Source: JALZKA01 sp963786495
GTDB taxonomy: Bacteria > Actinomycetota > Thermoleophilia > Solirubrobacterales > 70-9
Length of the DNA: 64,000 nt
NCBI GenBank assembly: GCA_963786495.1
Contig: CAWAZL010000004.1
Location: 248,001 to 312,000 of the forward strand
Direction of reading: 5' to 3'
Part shown: piece after piece, positions 24,200 through 34,059 of the stretch
Layout of the letters: every line of letters begins with the position of its first letter
Position numbering within the stretch: the stretch's first letter is position 1
Notes under the pieces: generated by a model
What the model saw: only the letters and a program-made list of their open reading frames with translations
What the model was told of the DNA's origin: nothing
Databases searched by the model: none
Made by a program: the position numbers and the translations under genes

Positions 24200-25441
24200 A
24201 TGAGCGAGTCTTTGCAGGACAACGAGTTCCTTTTCACCTCCGAGTCGGTCACCGAAGGCCACCCCGACAAGGTCGCCGACCAGATCTCCGACGGGGTCCT
24301 CGACGCCGTGCTTGCCGACGACCCCTACGGGCGTGTCGCGTGCGAGACGCTCGTGAACACGGGCCTCGTCGTCGTCTCCGGTGAGATCTCGACCGAGATC
24401 TACGTGGACATCCAGGACATCGCACGCGAGACGATCCGCAAGATCGGCTACACGGACGCTGAGCTTGGGTTCTCTGCGGACTCCTGCGCCGTCATCAACG
24501 CGATCGACAAGCAGTCGCCGGACATCGCCCAGGGCGTCGACGAGGCGCTCGAGCAACGTGACGACGAGGTCGAGTCCGATGGCGACGATGCCGATGTCGC
24601 CGGCGCTGGCGATCAGGGGATGATGTTCGGCTACGCCTCGAACGAGACCGCCGAGCTCATGCCGATGCCGATCTCGCTCGCCCATCAGCTTGCTCGCCGC
24701 CTGGCGAAGGTGCGCAAGGACGGCGACGTCTCCTATTTGCGCCCGGACGGCAAGACGCAGGTCACGGTCCGCTACCAGGACGGTCGCCCCGTCGGCATCG
24801 AGAAGGTCCTCATCTCCACACAGCACGCGGATGGAATCGAGATCGATCAGATCCGAAGCGACCTCTGGGAGTCCGTCATCCAGCCGGTCCTGCCCGCTGA
24901 CATGTACGACGCGGGTGAGCTCAACACCCACCAGAACCTGCTGATCAACCCAACCGGGCGCTTCGTCATCGGCGGCCCAGTCGGTGACGCCGGCCTCACC
25001 GGCCGCAAGATCATCGTCGACACCTACGGCGGCATGGCCCGTCACGGCGGCGGCGCCTTCTCGGGCAAGGACCCCTCCAAGGTGGATCGCTCGGCCGCCT
25101 ACGCCGCGCGCCACGTCGCCAAGAACATCGTTGCCGCCGATCTGGCGGACCGTTGCGAAGTCCAGGTGGCCTACGCGATCGGCGTCGCCCACCCGGTCTC
25201 GGTGATGGTCGAAGACTTCGGAACCGGCAGGATCCCCCGCGCTCGCCTCAACGAGCTCGTCCTCGAGCATTTCGATCTGCGTCCCGGTGCCTTCCGCGAG
25301 GCGCTCGACCTGCACCGCGCCATCTACCAGCCGACGGCCGCTTACGGGCACTTCGGCCGCGAGGACGGCGACTTCACCTGGGAGGCGACGGACAAGGCCG
25401 ACGCTCTGCGAGCGGCGGCGGGAGCCGAAGTCGCGGCGTAG
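24200..25441 (+). CDS. metK: S-adenosylmethionine synthetase
   Basis: A 413-residue enzyme making S-adenosylmethionine from methionine and ATP. SVTEGHPDKVADQISDGVLD (residues 15-34), GAGDQGMMFGYA (near 134) and GGGAFSGKDPSKVDRS (near 287) are the invariant signatures. Just before GAGDQG there is an acidic loop (QRDDEVESDGDDADV) longer than in E. coli. No SAM riboswitch is visible; only 21 bases separate it from the previous gene, so it probably belongs to the same transcript. Downstream lie two REP palindromes. Confidence 0.97.
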   Translation: MSESLQDNEFLFTSESVTEGHPDKVADQISDGVLDAVLADDPYGRVACETLVNTGLVVVSGEISTEIYVDIQDIARETIRKIGYTDAELGFSADSCAVINAIDKQSPDIAQGVDEALEQRDDEVESDGDDADVAGAGDQGMMFGYASNETAELMPMPISLAHQLARRLAKVRKDGDVSYLRPDGKTQVTVRYQDGRPVGIEKVLISTQHADGIEIDQIRSDLWESVIQPVLPADMYDAGELNTHQNLLINPTGRFVIGGPVGDAGLTGRKIIVDTYGGMARHGGGAFSGKDPSKVDRSAAYAARHVAKNIVAADLADRCEVQVAYAIGVAHPVSVMVEDFGTGRIPRARLNELVLEHFDLRPGAFREALDLHRAIYQPTAAYGHFGREDGDFTWEATDKADALRAAAGAEVAA

Positions 25442-25447
25442 CGCGCG

Positions 25448-25508
25448 GAGGGGTCAGACCCCTCACCGTTCGCTCACATAGTTATCGCCGCGTGAGGGTC
25501 AGACCCCT
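25448..25508. repeat. Pair of GGGGTCAGACCCC palindromes between convergent genes
   Basis: A perfect GAGGGGTC-A-GACCCCTC unit is at 25448-25464, followed by ACCGTTCGCTCACAT. A second, shorter unit (GAGGGTCAGACCCCT) is at 25494-25508. They fill the gap between the metK stop (25441) and the convergent membrane protein stop (25511). The first copy matches the unit that flanks the transposase at 47594-48052. Either could act as a bidirectional terminator, but there is no T-tract. Confidence 0.85.
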
Positions 25509-25510
25509 GG

Positions 25511-26065
25511 CTACTGCGCAGCAGGAGGGGGAGGCGGCGGCTGGTGACCGTGCTGCTCGTCGCCCAAGCCGCCAGGGGCGCTCGGGTTGTGGAGTGAGCG
25601 GGTCGCCTCGTCGACCTTCTCGACGACTTCCTGGGGCTCCGCGACGCCGGCGAAGATGAAGTTGTAGTCATCGCCCGCGGCGGTGTCGAAGTCGACGTCG
25701 CCGATCTGGAAGACCCGCTGGATGACGCCCTGGGAGACGTTCACGTTCTGGACACGCTCGAGGCGCGTTTCCTGGATCGTCCGCGAGACGATCCCCTTCT
25801 TGATGTGAAGGCGGCGGTTGGTGATGGTGTAGCTCGTCGCCACGCGCTTGACGAAGCCGACCAGGACGGTCACGCCGACGCCGACGATCGCCAGGATGAC
25901 GACCAGGCTGTCGTTTCGCTCGTCGGCTATTCCCGTGCCGATCGCGACCAGGAAGCAGATCACCGCGGTCGCGAGGAAGCCCTTCAGGTAGAAGTCGACG
26001 ATCGACCGCCACGAGGGATGCCCTTCGAAGAGGACGCGCTCTCCAGGTCCAAGCTTGGGTGCCAC
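25511..26065 (-). CDS. Bacterial PH-domain (DUF304) membrane protein
   Basis: A 184-residue protein. LGPGERVLFEGHPSWRSIVD precedes two membrane helices (FLATAVICFLVAIGTGIA and LVVILAIVGVGVTVLVGFV). The bacterial PH domain follows, with SYTITNRRLHIKKGIVSRT and ERVQNVNVSQGVIQRVFQIG, and ends with a Pro-rich tail of six consecutive prolines. Such YdbT/DUF304-like proteins are membrane associated, with unclear function. It is divergent from priA, with 43 bases between starts. Confidence 0.8.
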   Translation of the reverse strand: MAPKLGPGERVLFEGHPSWRSIVDFYLKGFLATAVICFLVAIGTGIADERNDSLVVILAIVGVGVTVLVGFVKRVATSYTITNRRLHIKKGIVSRTIQETRLERVQNVNVSQGVIQRVFQIGDVDFDTAAGDDYNFIFAGVAEPQEVVEKVDEATRSLHNPSAPGGLGDEQHGHQPPPPPPAAQ

Positions 26066-26108
26066 GGCCGGGAGGTTACATCTACGAAGCGCCCACTAGC
26101 TTGGAGGC

Positions 26109-28261
26109 GTGATCGCCAAGGTCGAACCGCTCACCACCGCGCGCGCCCTGCGCGGCCCGTTCGACTACAAGCTCACGGAGCGCTTCGGCGACGTCGGGAT
26201 CGGCAGCCTGCTGCTTGTCCCTTTCGGCCGCCAGCGGCTTCGCGGCGTCGTCGTCGGCCTCGCGGAGACCTCGGAGCTGCCGCCGGAGCGCCTGGCCTCG
26301 CCGATCGCCGTCCTGTCAGAGCCGTTGCCACCCGGCTTGGTCGAACTTGGCCTCTGGGCGGCGCGCGAGTACTGCTCGACGCCTTCTCGCGGGCTCGAAC
26401 TTGTGCTGCCTCCCGGCGGCGGCAAGGGTGTCGGGGCACGGACGGAGCTGCGGGCCGCGCTCACGCCCGAGGGGCGGGAAGCACTGGGCGGCTCGGCGCG
26501 GCTGGGGCCGAAGCAGCGCGCTGCCCTGGAGCGTCTAGCCGCCGCCGACGGGCCCGCCGCGGCGGGGACCCATCGCGACTCGCTGAAGCGTCTCGAGGCG
26601 CGAGGGCTGGTCGAGCTAGTCGAAGAAGAGGTCTCGCGCCGGCCGGTGTCGGTGTCGGTCGGGGCGCGCGGCGAGCGGCCGGTCCTGACTCCACCGCAAC
26701 AGGCCGCACTCGACCGGATCACGTTGGGCTTGGACGGGGAGGGCGGCGAGCTTCTCCTCCACGGCGTTACCGGGTCGGGCAAGACCGAGGTGTATTTGAC
26801 CGCCACCGAGGCCGCGCTCGAACGAGGGCGTGGCGTGATCATCCTCGTGCCGGAGATCGGGCTGACGCCGCAGACAGTGTCGAGGTTCGAGGCGCGGTTC
26901 GGCGACAGCGTCGCGGTCCTCCATTCGGGGCTGAGCGCCGGAGAGCGCCGTGACGAGTGGATGCGTGTGCGGCGCGGCGAGGCGCGGGTGTGCGTCGGGC
27001 CTCGCTCGGCCGTGTTCGCGCCGGTGGAGGGACTCGGCCTGATCGTCGTCGACGAGGAACATGACTCCTCGTACAAACAGGAGTCCGACCCGCGCTACGA
27101 CGCCCGCGATGTCGCGTCGCGGCGCGCGCATGCCGAGCAGGCGATGCTGGTCGCGGGCACGGCAACTCCGCGGCCGGAGAGCTGGGAGCGCCTGGAACGG
27201 GTCGAGCTCTCCGAGCGCGCTGACGGCTCGCCGATGCCCGGAATCGAGGTGCTCGACATGCGCGAGCGCGATGGGCGCGAGGGGCCGCTCCACGCCCAGA
27301 CTCGCGAGGCGCTTTCCCGGCTGGCCTCAGATGGCGGGAAGGCGATCGTGATGGTGCCCAGGCGCGGATGGTCGCCTTTCCTGGACTGCCGCGAGTGCGG
27401 GCACGCCTGGTACTGCCCGAACTGCGACGTGTCGCTGGTGCTCCACCGCGCGGGCGACACGATGCGCTGTCACCACTGCGGCCACACCGAGCGGGTGCCC
27501 GAGAGCTGCCCGGAGTGCTCGTCGGTCTCGATCGCTCGCCACGGCGCGGGCTCGGAGCGCGTCGCGGAGATCGTCTCGGAGCTCGTCTCGCCGCTGCCAG
27601 GTGCTTCGGCTCGACTCCGACGCCGCCTCGCGGAAGGGGGCCCACGCCGCAGATCCTGGCCGAGTTCGACCGCGCCGAGGCCGGCGTCCTGATCGGGACC
27701 CAGATGGTGGCGAAGGGCCATGACTTCCCCGACGTCGTCCTCTCGGTCGTGGTCGACGCCGATTCGAGCCTTCGCTTCCCGGACTTTCGAGCTGAGGAGC
27801 GAACCTTCGCCCTGGTCTCCCAGCTCGCCGGGCGCAGCGGAAGGGGAGGGGCCGGCCGGGTCCTGGTCCAGACGCTGGCGCCCGAGGCCGAGGCGATCAG
27901 GCGCGCCGCGGACCACGATGCGGCCGGCTTCCTGGCCGGGGAGATCGAACGGCGCCGGGAGCTCTCGTATCCGCCGTTCGCGACGCTCGTCCGCGTCGAG
28001 ATGGCCGCGAAGGAGGCGCAGGCGGCCGAGAATGCCGCGCGCCAGACCGCTGCCCGCCTCCGCCCGTTCCTTCCGCGCGACGCGACCCTCCTTGGCCCGG
28101 CGCCGCGGTTTCGCCTGCGTGACCGCGAGCGGCGCCAGGTGCTGGTGAAGGCCGCCAACCGGGTTGAGACCGTGGATGCGGTGCGAGAGGCGGTCGATGG
28201 CGCGATCGCCTCGAAGGTGATGCGCAACGTGCAGCTCTCTGTAGATGTCGATCCGCAGTAG
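26109..28261 (+). CDS. priA: Primosomal protein N', PriA helicase (frameshifted)
   Basis: About 717 codons. It restarts stalled replication forks. After an N-terminal 3'-binding domain and winged helix, the helicase core carries GVTGSGKTEVY (Walker A), VDEEHDSSYKQ (Walker B, DEEH) and GHDFPDVVLSVVVDAD. The zinc-binding region has eight cysteines between CRECG (near 27390) and CPECSS. Many characterised actinomycete PriA proteins lack intact helicase motifs, but this one retains them. The frame changes near 27600 and returns near 27650; the intermediate frame reads VLRLDSDAASRKGAHA. GTG start at 26109. The C-terminal frame ends at VQLSVDVDPQ. Confidence 0.93.
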
Positions 28262-28268
28262 CGGACGG

Positions 28269-28357
28269 CAGGGGTCAGGCACCTAAGGGTTGTCCTTGAG
28301 GGTTCAGACCGAGGCGTGACGGAGCCAGACCCCAGTGCGCGACGGAGCCGGACCCCA
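28269..28357. repeat. Cluster of degenerate REP-like palindromes upstream of def
   Basis: AGGGGTCAGGCACCT at 28270-28284 looks like a hybrid of the two palindrome families in this window. GAGGGTTCAGACC follows at about 28298-28310. Then come two near-identical direct repeats, GACGGAGCCAGACCCCA (from 28318) and GACGGAGCCGGACCCCA (from 28341). Together they occupy almost the whole gap between priA and def. They look like decayed REP copies. Confidence 0.6.
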
Positions 28358-28374
28358 ATTACACTCGCGGCGAC

Positions 28375-29043
28375 GTGAGCGACAGCGAGAACATCGATCC
28401 GGACGAGCCTGTTGAGGGCCCGGTCGAGGGCGACGCGGCGCCGGACGAGCCGACCGAGGATGAGCTACGGCGCCGTGACGCCGCGCTTGCCGAGGTGGTC
28501 GTCTACGGCGACCCCGTCCTGCGCTCGAAAGCATCCGAGGTCCGCGAGTTCGGCCCCGAGCTTCGCGAGGACGCCGACCGGATGATCGCGATCATGCGCG
28601 ACGCGATGGGGGTGGGGCTCGCGGCAACGCAGCTCGGAGCGCTGCGGCGGCTGCTCGTCTTCCAGGCGGGACCGGACGCAACTCCCACGGCGCTCGCCAA
28701 CCCGGTGATCGAGTGGAGCTCTGACGACCTCGCGACGGCCGCCGAGGGTTGCCTGTCTCTTCCGCGCGTGGTGGTCGACGTCGAGCGGCCGCTCCACGTG
28801 CGGGTCTCGGGCGCGGACATCACCGGCGACCCGATCCTGATCGAGGCGTCGGGCCTGGAGGCGCGGGTGCTCCAACACGAGATCGACCACCTCGACGGCG
28901 TGCTGATTCTCGACCGCACCGAGCGCGACCAGCGCAAGGGCGCGATGAGGGCTTTGCGCGAGGGCACGAGCTTTACGCCATTCGACCCGGACGAAGTCGA
29001 AGACGAAGACGCAGAGGCCGAGCCCGCCCACGAGACAAGCTGA
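28375..29043 (+). CDS. def: Peptide deformylase
   Basis: A 222-residue metallo-enzyme removing the N-terminal formyl group from new proteins. The three motifs are GVGLAATQLG (near residue 80), EGCLSLP (near 123) and QHEIDHLDG (near 167), with the Cys and two His metal ligands. An acidic N-terminal extension of about 38 residues precedes the catalytic domain, and an acidic tail follows it. GTG start at 28375; ACACTC just upstream is a possible -10 element remnant. It is followed at once by fmt, the usual partner. Confidence 0.95.
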   Translation: MSDSENIDPDEPVEGPVEGDAAPDEPTEDELRRRDAALAEVVVYGDPVLRSKASEVREFGPELREDADRMIAIMRDAMGVGLAATQLGALRRLLVFQAGPDATPTALANPVIEWSSDDLATAAEGCLSLPRVVVDVERPLHVRVSGADITGDPILIEASGLEARVLQHEIDHLDGVLILDRTERDQRKGAMRALREGTSFTPFDPDEVEDEDAEAEPAHETS

Positions 29044-29047
29044 GCGC

Positions 29048-29961
29048 TTGCGCCTCGCCTATCTCGGCACCTCGGATTTCGCGGCGACGGTGCTGCGGCG
29101 CCTGGCCGACGAGTCCGCACCGCCCCGCGCTGGTCGTTACGCCGCCAGACCGAAAGCAGGGACGGGGAAGGAAGCTCTCGCCGCCTCCCGTCGCGTCTGA
29201 GGCGCTTGAGCTCGGGCTGGAGCTTCACCAGACCCCGAGCGTGAACGAGCCGGAATCACTCGCGGCGTTCGCCGCCGCGGGGGTCGACCTGGGAATGGTC
29301 TGCGCATTCGGGCAACTGATCAAGCCGCCACTTCTCGAAGACGATCGAGATGCTGAACGTCCACCCGTCGCTTCTCCCCCGGTGGCGCGGCGCCGCGCCG
29401 ATCGAGCGGGCGATCATGGCCGGGGACGAGGAGACGGGAGTCGGGATCATGCGCCTCACGGAGGGCCTTGACTCAGGCCCCGTGGCGCTTATGGAGCGGG
29501 TCGAGATCGCGGACGCCGAGGATTACGGGTCTCTATCGGAGCGTCTTGCGAAGCTGGGCGGCGAGCTCGCGGTGCGCGCTCTTGGGCTTCGGGACTCGGG
29601 AACTCTGGAGTTCGCCGAGCAGCCAGAGGAGGGCGTCACCTACGCCGAGAAGATCGAGGGCTCGGAGCGCAAGCTCGATCCCGGCCGGGCGGCGCTGGAC
29701 CTGGAACGCACGGTGCGGGCCCTCAACCCGCACGTCGGAGCCCACCTCGAGCTCGAAGGCGGCGAGCGGCTCGGCGTCTTAAAAGCGGTGGCCGATGGCG
29801 GCGGGCCTCCCCAGGGCGAGCTCGAGCCCGGTGAAGCCGACCTTCTCCTCGGGACGGCGGACGGAGCGCTCCGTATTGCCGCCGTCAAGCCGGCAGGCAA
29901 GCGGGAGATGGCCGCCGCGGACTATCTCCGCGGCAATCCATCGCCGCGGCTGGCCCGTTGA
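29048..29961 (+). CDS. fmt: Methionyl-tRNA formyltransferase (frameshifted)
   Basis: Joined from three frames, about 304 codons. It formylates initiator Met-tRNA. The first frame starts at TTG 29048 with RLAYLGTSDFAATVLRRLAD. The second (from about 29120) reads ALVVTPPDRKQGRGRKLSPP and VCAFGQLIKPPLLE. The third (from about 29345) reads MLNVHPSLLPRWRGAAPIER, the formyltetrahydrofolate-binding signature, then GVTYAEKIEGSERKLDPGRA in the C-terminal tRNA-binding domain. The shifts fall within conserved sequence, so sequencing error is likelier than decay. It overlaps rsmB by four bases. Confidence 0.93.
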
Positions 29962-31295
29962 GCCGCGCGGCGACGCCCGCACGCCGCGCTGCGTTCGAGG
30001 TCCTGAGGCGCGTCTTCGAGCACGATGCGTGGGCTGATCGCGCTTTCCCGGCCGCCGCTGAGCGCCACTCTCTCGAGGGACGCGAGCGCGCGCAAGCCCA
30101 GAGCCTTGCCTTCGGCGCGGTGAAGCGGCGCGGCACGACGGACCACGTCGCCGTCTTGCTGGCGGGCAAGAAGGCGAAGAAACTGGATGACCCCGTCGTG
30201 GCGGCCCTGCGCCTGGGCCTGTTCGAGATCCTATTTTCCGAGGGTGCCGACCACGCTGCCGTCGACGGCGCCGTCGAGCTCGCGAAGGGCGGTATGAAGC
30301 GCGGCGGTCCGAGGCGGGCCGCCGGTGCGGCCGGACTGGTGAACGCGGTCCTGCGGCGAGCGGTGGCGGACCGCGAGGAGATCGTCGCCTCGCTGAGTGA
30401 CGAGACGGCGGCTAAGGCCGCTGTCGCCCACTCCGTCCCGGAATGGCTGGCCGAGATGTGGTGGTCGGAGCTCGGCCAGGACGAAGCCCGCTCGCTTCTG
30501 AGTGCGCTGAACGAGCCACCGGAAACCGCGATGCGAGTGAACACGCTGAAAGCCGACCCGGAAGCGCTGCGCGAGGAGCTCGAAGCCGCAGGCGAACCCC
30601 TCCAGGTGCCAGGCACCGTGCCTGGCCAACCACGCTGCGTCGTGTGGATGGGCCGCTTGGGAAAGCCGCGCTTGCGGCGCTCGCGGATGGGCGGATGTTC
30701 GCGCAAAGCCGAGGTGCCCAGGCCGTGGTGGAGATTCTGGGCCCTGAGCCGGGGGAGCGGGTGCTGGACCTTTGCGCGGGCCCTGGCGTGAAGACCGTCG
30801 CGGTCGCGGGATGCGTTGGAGCTGCAGGCGAAGTCGTTGCGGTCGAGAAAGACCCCGGGCGTGCCCGGCAGGTCGAGGAGCTATGCTGCACGGGCCGGCG
30901 CCGTGAACGTCCGCGTGCTCTGCGCCGACGCAGAGGAGGGCGGGGTCGGCGGTCAGGGTTACGATCGCGTTCTGGTGGATCCGCCCTGCTCAGACCTGGG
31001 AACGCTTGCCTCGCGCCCTGATGCGCGCTGGCGGAAGGACGCCAAGACGATCGATCGACTCGCCGGCGTGCAGGCCAGGATCCTCGCGAACGGGATCGAG
31101 GCTGTGCGGCCAGGAGGGACGCTCGTGTACTCGACCTGCACGATCTCGGCGCGCGAGAACGAAGCGGTCGTCGGCGCGGCGCTGGCGACCGATGCAGGGC
31201 TCGACGAAGTGCGCCGGGTGGTCATTCGCCCCGACCGAGACGGGACCGACGGCTTTTTCATTGCCGAGCTCCGCAAGACTGAAGCGCGTGTCTGA
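29958..31295 (+). CDS. rsmB: 16S rRNA m5C967 methyltransferase RsmB (frameshifted)
   Basis: About 445 codons in three frames. An N-terminal NusB-like RNA-binding domain (residues 1-140) precedes the SAM methyltransferase: VLDLCAGPGVKTVAVAG (SAM motif I), RVLVDPPCSDLGTLASRPD with the first catalytic cysteine, and GGTLVYSTCTISARENE with the second. Frames change near 30645 and 30890. Between the NusB and methyltransferase domains the gene contains the palindromic repeat at 30605-30626, encoding QVPGTVPGQP, close to the first shift. TTG start at 29958 overlaps fmt. Confidence 0.9.
30605..30626. repeat. REP-like GGTGCCAGGCACC double palindrome inside rsmB
   Basis: GGTGCCAGGCACC followed directly by GTGCCTGGC. 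The same two-part unit stands at 134-157, outside any gene. Here it lies in frame within the interdomain linker of rsmB and is translated as VPGTVPG. Presence of a dispersed palindrome inside a conserved gene suggests past insertion of a REP-like element at a tolerant site. Confidence 0.7.
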
Positions 31296-31521
31296 GGACG
31301 CGCCCACGCTCTCGCAACGCCCCGCATGCCCCGGCTGCGGCGAGCCGTGGCTTCGCCCGACAAACCTGCCGGGGCGCTTTCGCTGTGTGTCATGCCTCCA
31401 GCGCTACGAGATCACGTCGGCGTGTGAGAACTGCGGCGAGCACCAGACGATCGTCCGGCTCAGCCGTTCCGAGGACATGGTCTGCCAGCATTGCCGCCAC
31501 TCGATGCTCCGGCCCGTATGA
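31288..31521 (+). CDS. Small zinc-ribbon protein, function unknown
   Basis: A 77-residue protein from GTG 31288. Four CxxC pairs are visible: CPGCG, CVSC, CENC and CQHC, enough to bind two zinc ions in two ribbons. The rest is short and basic. It overlaps rsmB by eight bases and rpe by three, so it is translated within the fmt-rsmB-rpe run. A nucleic-acid or ribosome-associated role is plausible from fold and context, but I do not recognise a named family. Confidence 0.7.
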   Translation: MSEDAPTLSQRPACPGCGEPWLRPTNLPGRFRCVSCLQRYEITSACENCGEHQTIVRLSRSEDMVCQHCRHSMLRPV

Positions 31522-32207
31522 CCCCAACCGCCAAAGAGCTCTTCGGCGCGCGCCGGATCGCACCGTCGATTCTCTCCGCCGACTTCTCGAAGCTCGGCGC
31601 GCAGGTCGCCGAGGTAATGGACGCGGGTGCGCGCGTGATCCACGTCGACGTCATGGACGGCCACTTCGTCCCCCCGATCACGATCGGCCCGCTGGTCGCC
31701 TCGTCGATCGCGGATGAGGTCCACTCGGCCGGGGGAGTCCTGGACGTCCACCTGATGATCGAGCGGCCTGCCGAGCAGGTCGACTTCTTCGCCGGTGCGG
31801 GCGCGGATTGCATCACGATCCATCTTGAGGCGGACCCGCACGCACACCGGACCCTGGCCGCTATCCGCGACGCGGGTTGCCTCGCCGGGCTGGCGATCAA
31901 CCCGGGGACGCCGGCCGAGGCTGTCGCCGGTCTCGCCGCGGAGTGCGACCTCATGCTGGCGATGAGCGTCAACCCAGGCTGGGGCGGTCAGAGCTTCATC
32001 GAGTCGACGCTGGAAAAGCTCGCGCGCCTGCGCGAGCTTGTGTCGAGCGGGTGCGCCGTCGAGGTCGACGGCGGCGTTGACGTGAACACTGCGCCCAAGG
32101 TCGCAGAAGCCGGTGCCGGCCTTCTAGTGGCTGGCTCGGCCGTCTTCGGCGGTGCGGATCCGGCCGCCGCCTACCAGCGGATCGCCGAAGCCGCGGGCGC
32201 CGTTTAG
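31518..32207 (+). CDS. rpe: Ribulose-phosphate 3-epimerase
   Basis: A 229-residue TIM-barrel enzyme interconverting ribulose 5-phosphate and xylulose 5-phosphate. IAPSILSADFSKLG (residues 14-27), VIHVDVMDGHFVPPITIGP (40-58), LDVHLMIERP (76-85), MSVNPGWGGQSFI (near 150) and VEVDGGVDVNTA (near 180) cover all family signatures, including the metal-binding His and Asp. ATG 31518 overlaps the zinc-ribbon gene stop. The 3' end overlaps the convergent antiporter gene by four bases. Confidence 0.96.
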   Translation: MTPTAKELFGARRIAPSILSADFSKLGAQVAEVMDAGARVIHVDVMDGHFVPPITIGPLVASSIADEVHSAGGVLDVHLMIERPAEQVDFFAGAGADCITIHLEADPHAHRTLAAIRDAGCLAGLAINPGTPAEAVAGLAAECDLMLAMSVNPGWGGQSFIESTLEKLARLRELVSSGCAVEVDGGVDVNTAPKVAEAGAGLLVAGSAVFGGADPAAAYQRIAEAAGAV

Positions 32208-34059
32208 CCGCCCTCGGAGGGCCCCGCTACCGGTGGGCCCTGTAGCTCCGGCCCGCCCGCTCGTGGCACGGGCGTGTTGAGCGCACCGGCGATCTCTTCC
32301 CACCACGCCCGCTCCGCGGGTGCGAGGCCCGGGCGCCTCACCCGCCGAGCTACCCACTCCGCCATGCGGCTTCGGCCGCCGACCGCGACAAGGCCCGCGT
32401 CGAGCACCGCGTAGCGCCCGTCGGCGAGCGCGACCAGCGAGCCGGTCTCGTCGCGGCGGACGCGCAGGCGGGCGGCGACGGCGGCGCCCTCGATCGCCTC
32501 CGGGCGGCGCGGGGTCGCCGTCCTCGGCGGTCCGGCGGCGGACGGTGAAGACCTGCGGCGCGGCACGGAGTGGGAGGGGTGGAGGGGCGGGCTCTCCCAG
32601 GGGTCCCGTCCCCCAGCGCTCGGTGAGTGCGATCACGGCCGGGATCACCTCGCGCCGCGCGAGGACGTGCAGCTCGTCCTCCGCCTGGATCTCGGTGGAG
32701 CCGCGAGGAGGCACAGCTGCCCCATTGCGGACGATTAGGTTCACGAGCGCCTCGCGGGGCAGTCCGAGCTCGCGCACCAGCGCGCCCGCTGCCGCGTCGT
32801 CGGGCTTCACCACATACGTGAACGCATCGCCGCCGAGCCGGCGCACGGTGCCGGTTTCGACCACGGTTGGCGGCACGGCAGGCTCGTTCGTGGTCAGGCC
32901 GAGCCTCACCGCGAGCGGGTTGAAAGTCGCGCCCTGGATGAGTGTGGACGTCACGACGACGAAAAAGATCGCGTTGAAGATGAGCTCGGACGACTGCACC
33001 TGGGCGATCACGGGAAAAGTCGCGAGCCAGATGGGGACGGCGCCGCGCAGCCCTGCCCAGCCCAGCATCAGCCGCTCCTTCATGTCGAACGGGGCGAATG
33101 CGGTCGCGATCACAGCGGCCACCGGGCGCGCGACGAAGATGAGGACCGCGGAAAGGGCCAGACCCTCCGCCGCGATGTCGCCGAGCCCGCTGGGATAGAC
33201 GAGGAGCCCCAGCATGAAGAAGAGCGAGATCTGAGCAGTCCAGCTCATGCCCTGATGGAATGCGATCGTCGAGCCTCGCGCCGGGATGGGGCCTGTCCCC
33301 AGCGCGAGCGCCGCGATGTAGACGGACAGGAAGCCCGAGCCGTGCGCGACCTCGGCGACGCCGAACGCCAACGCCGCCGTCGCGAGCGAGGCGACCGGGT
33401 AGAGGCCCGGCGACGGCAGGTCGAGGCGCCGGAACGCGGCGCGCGCGCCCATCCCGATCAGGACCCCCGCCGCGAGGCCAATCGCCAGCTTGATCACCAG
33501 CTCGAGGGCCATGTCCGCGGCGCCGTAGTCGGGCATCTGGATCCAGTCGATGAACCCCACGACCAGGAGGACCGCTATAGGGTCGTTCATGCCCGACTCG
33601 CCCTCGAGGGTTCGCGCCAGACGACGCCGCAGGCTCGACCCGCGCAGGACGGCGAAGATCGCCGCGGAGTCCGACGCCGCCACCGCCGAGCCGATAATGA
33701 GGCCCACCGAGCAGGTCGACATCGAAGACCCACGTGGCAAACACTCCGGCGATCACGGCGGTCGCGACGGTTCCGAGCGAGGCGAGCGAGACGGCGGAGC
33801 CCAGTACCGGCCGGATCTCCGGCCAACCTGCAGTTAGCCCGCCCTCGAACAGGATCAGGACGAGGCCGATCGTGCCGAGCGTCCGGGTCAGCTCCGCGTC
33901 GTTGAACTCGACCCCGCCGATCCCCTCGGAGCCGACGAGCATCCCTAGGCCCAGGAACAGCAGAAGGCCGGGGACCCTGACACGGTCGGCCACCTTCGCC
34001 GCGGCCAGGCCCGCGGCCATCAGGAGGCCCGCGACGAGGATCAGCTGGCCGTCGGTCAC
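32204..34059 (-). CDS. CPA1-type cation/proton antiporter with TrkA-C domain (frameshifted)
   Basis: About 618 codons. It resembles NhaP2/CvrA K+ (or Na+)/H+ antiporters. The first frame, from GTG 34059, covers the initial helices with GLLLFLGLGMLVGSEGIGG and GLVLILFEGGL. The second (from about 33720) contains ASDSAAIFAVLRG, LEGESGMNDPIAVLLVVGF, the ion-site ND motif, and WAGLRGAVPIWLAT. A cytosolic TrkA-C-like domain follows (DAAAGALVRELGLPREALVN, GSTEIQAEDELHVLARRE), then a C-terminal extension in a third frame (from about 32520) ending in PPVAGPSEGG. It abuts the flippase gene stop with no gap. Confidence 0.85.

Noticed and set aside
24197..25351. A 384-codon open frame antisense to metK
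   Set aside because: metK is intact and unmistakable on the plus strand; the antisense frame is Val/Asp/Leu-rich shadow sequence.
25448..25508. Repeated palindromes considered as a CRISPR array
   Set aside because: There are only two units at this site, with unequal lengths and no regular spacers; other copies are solitary and tens of kilobases apart, and no cas gene is present.
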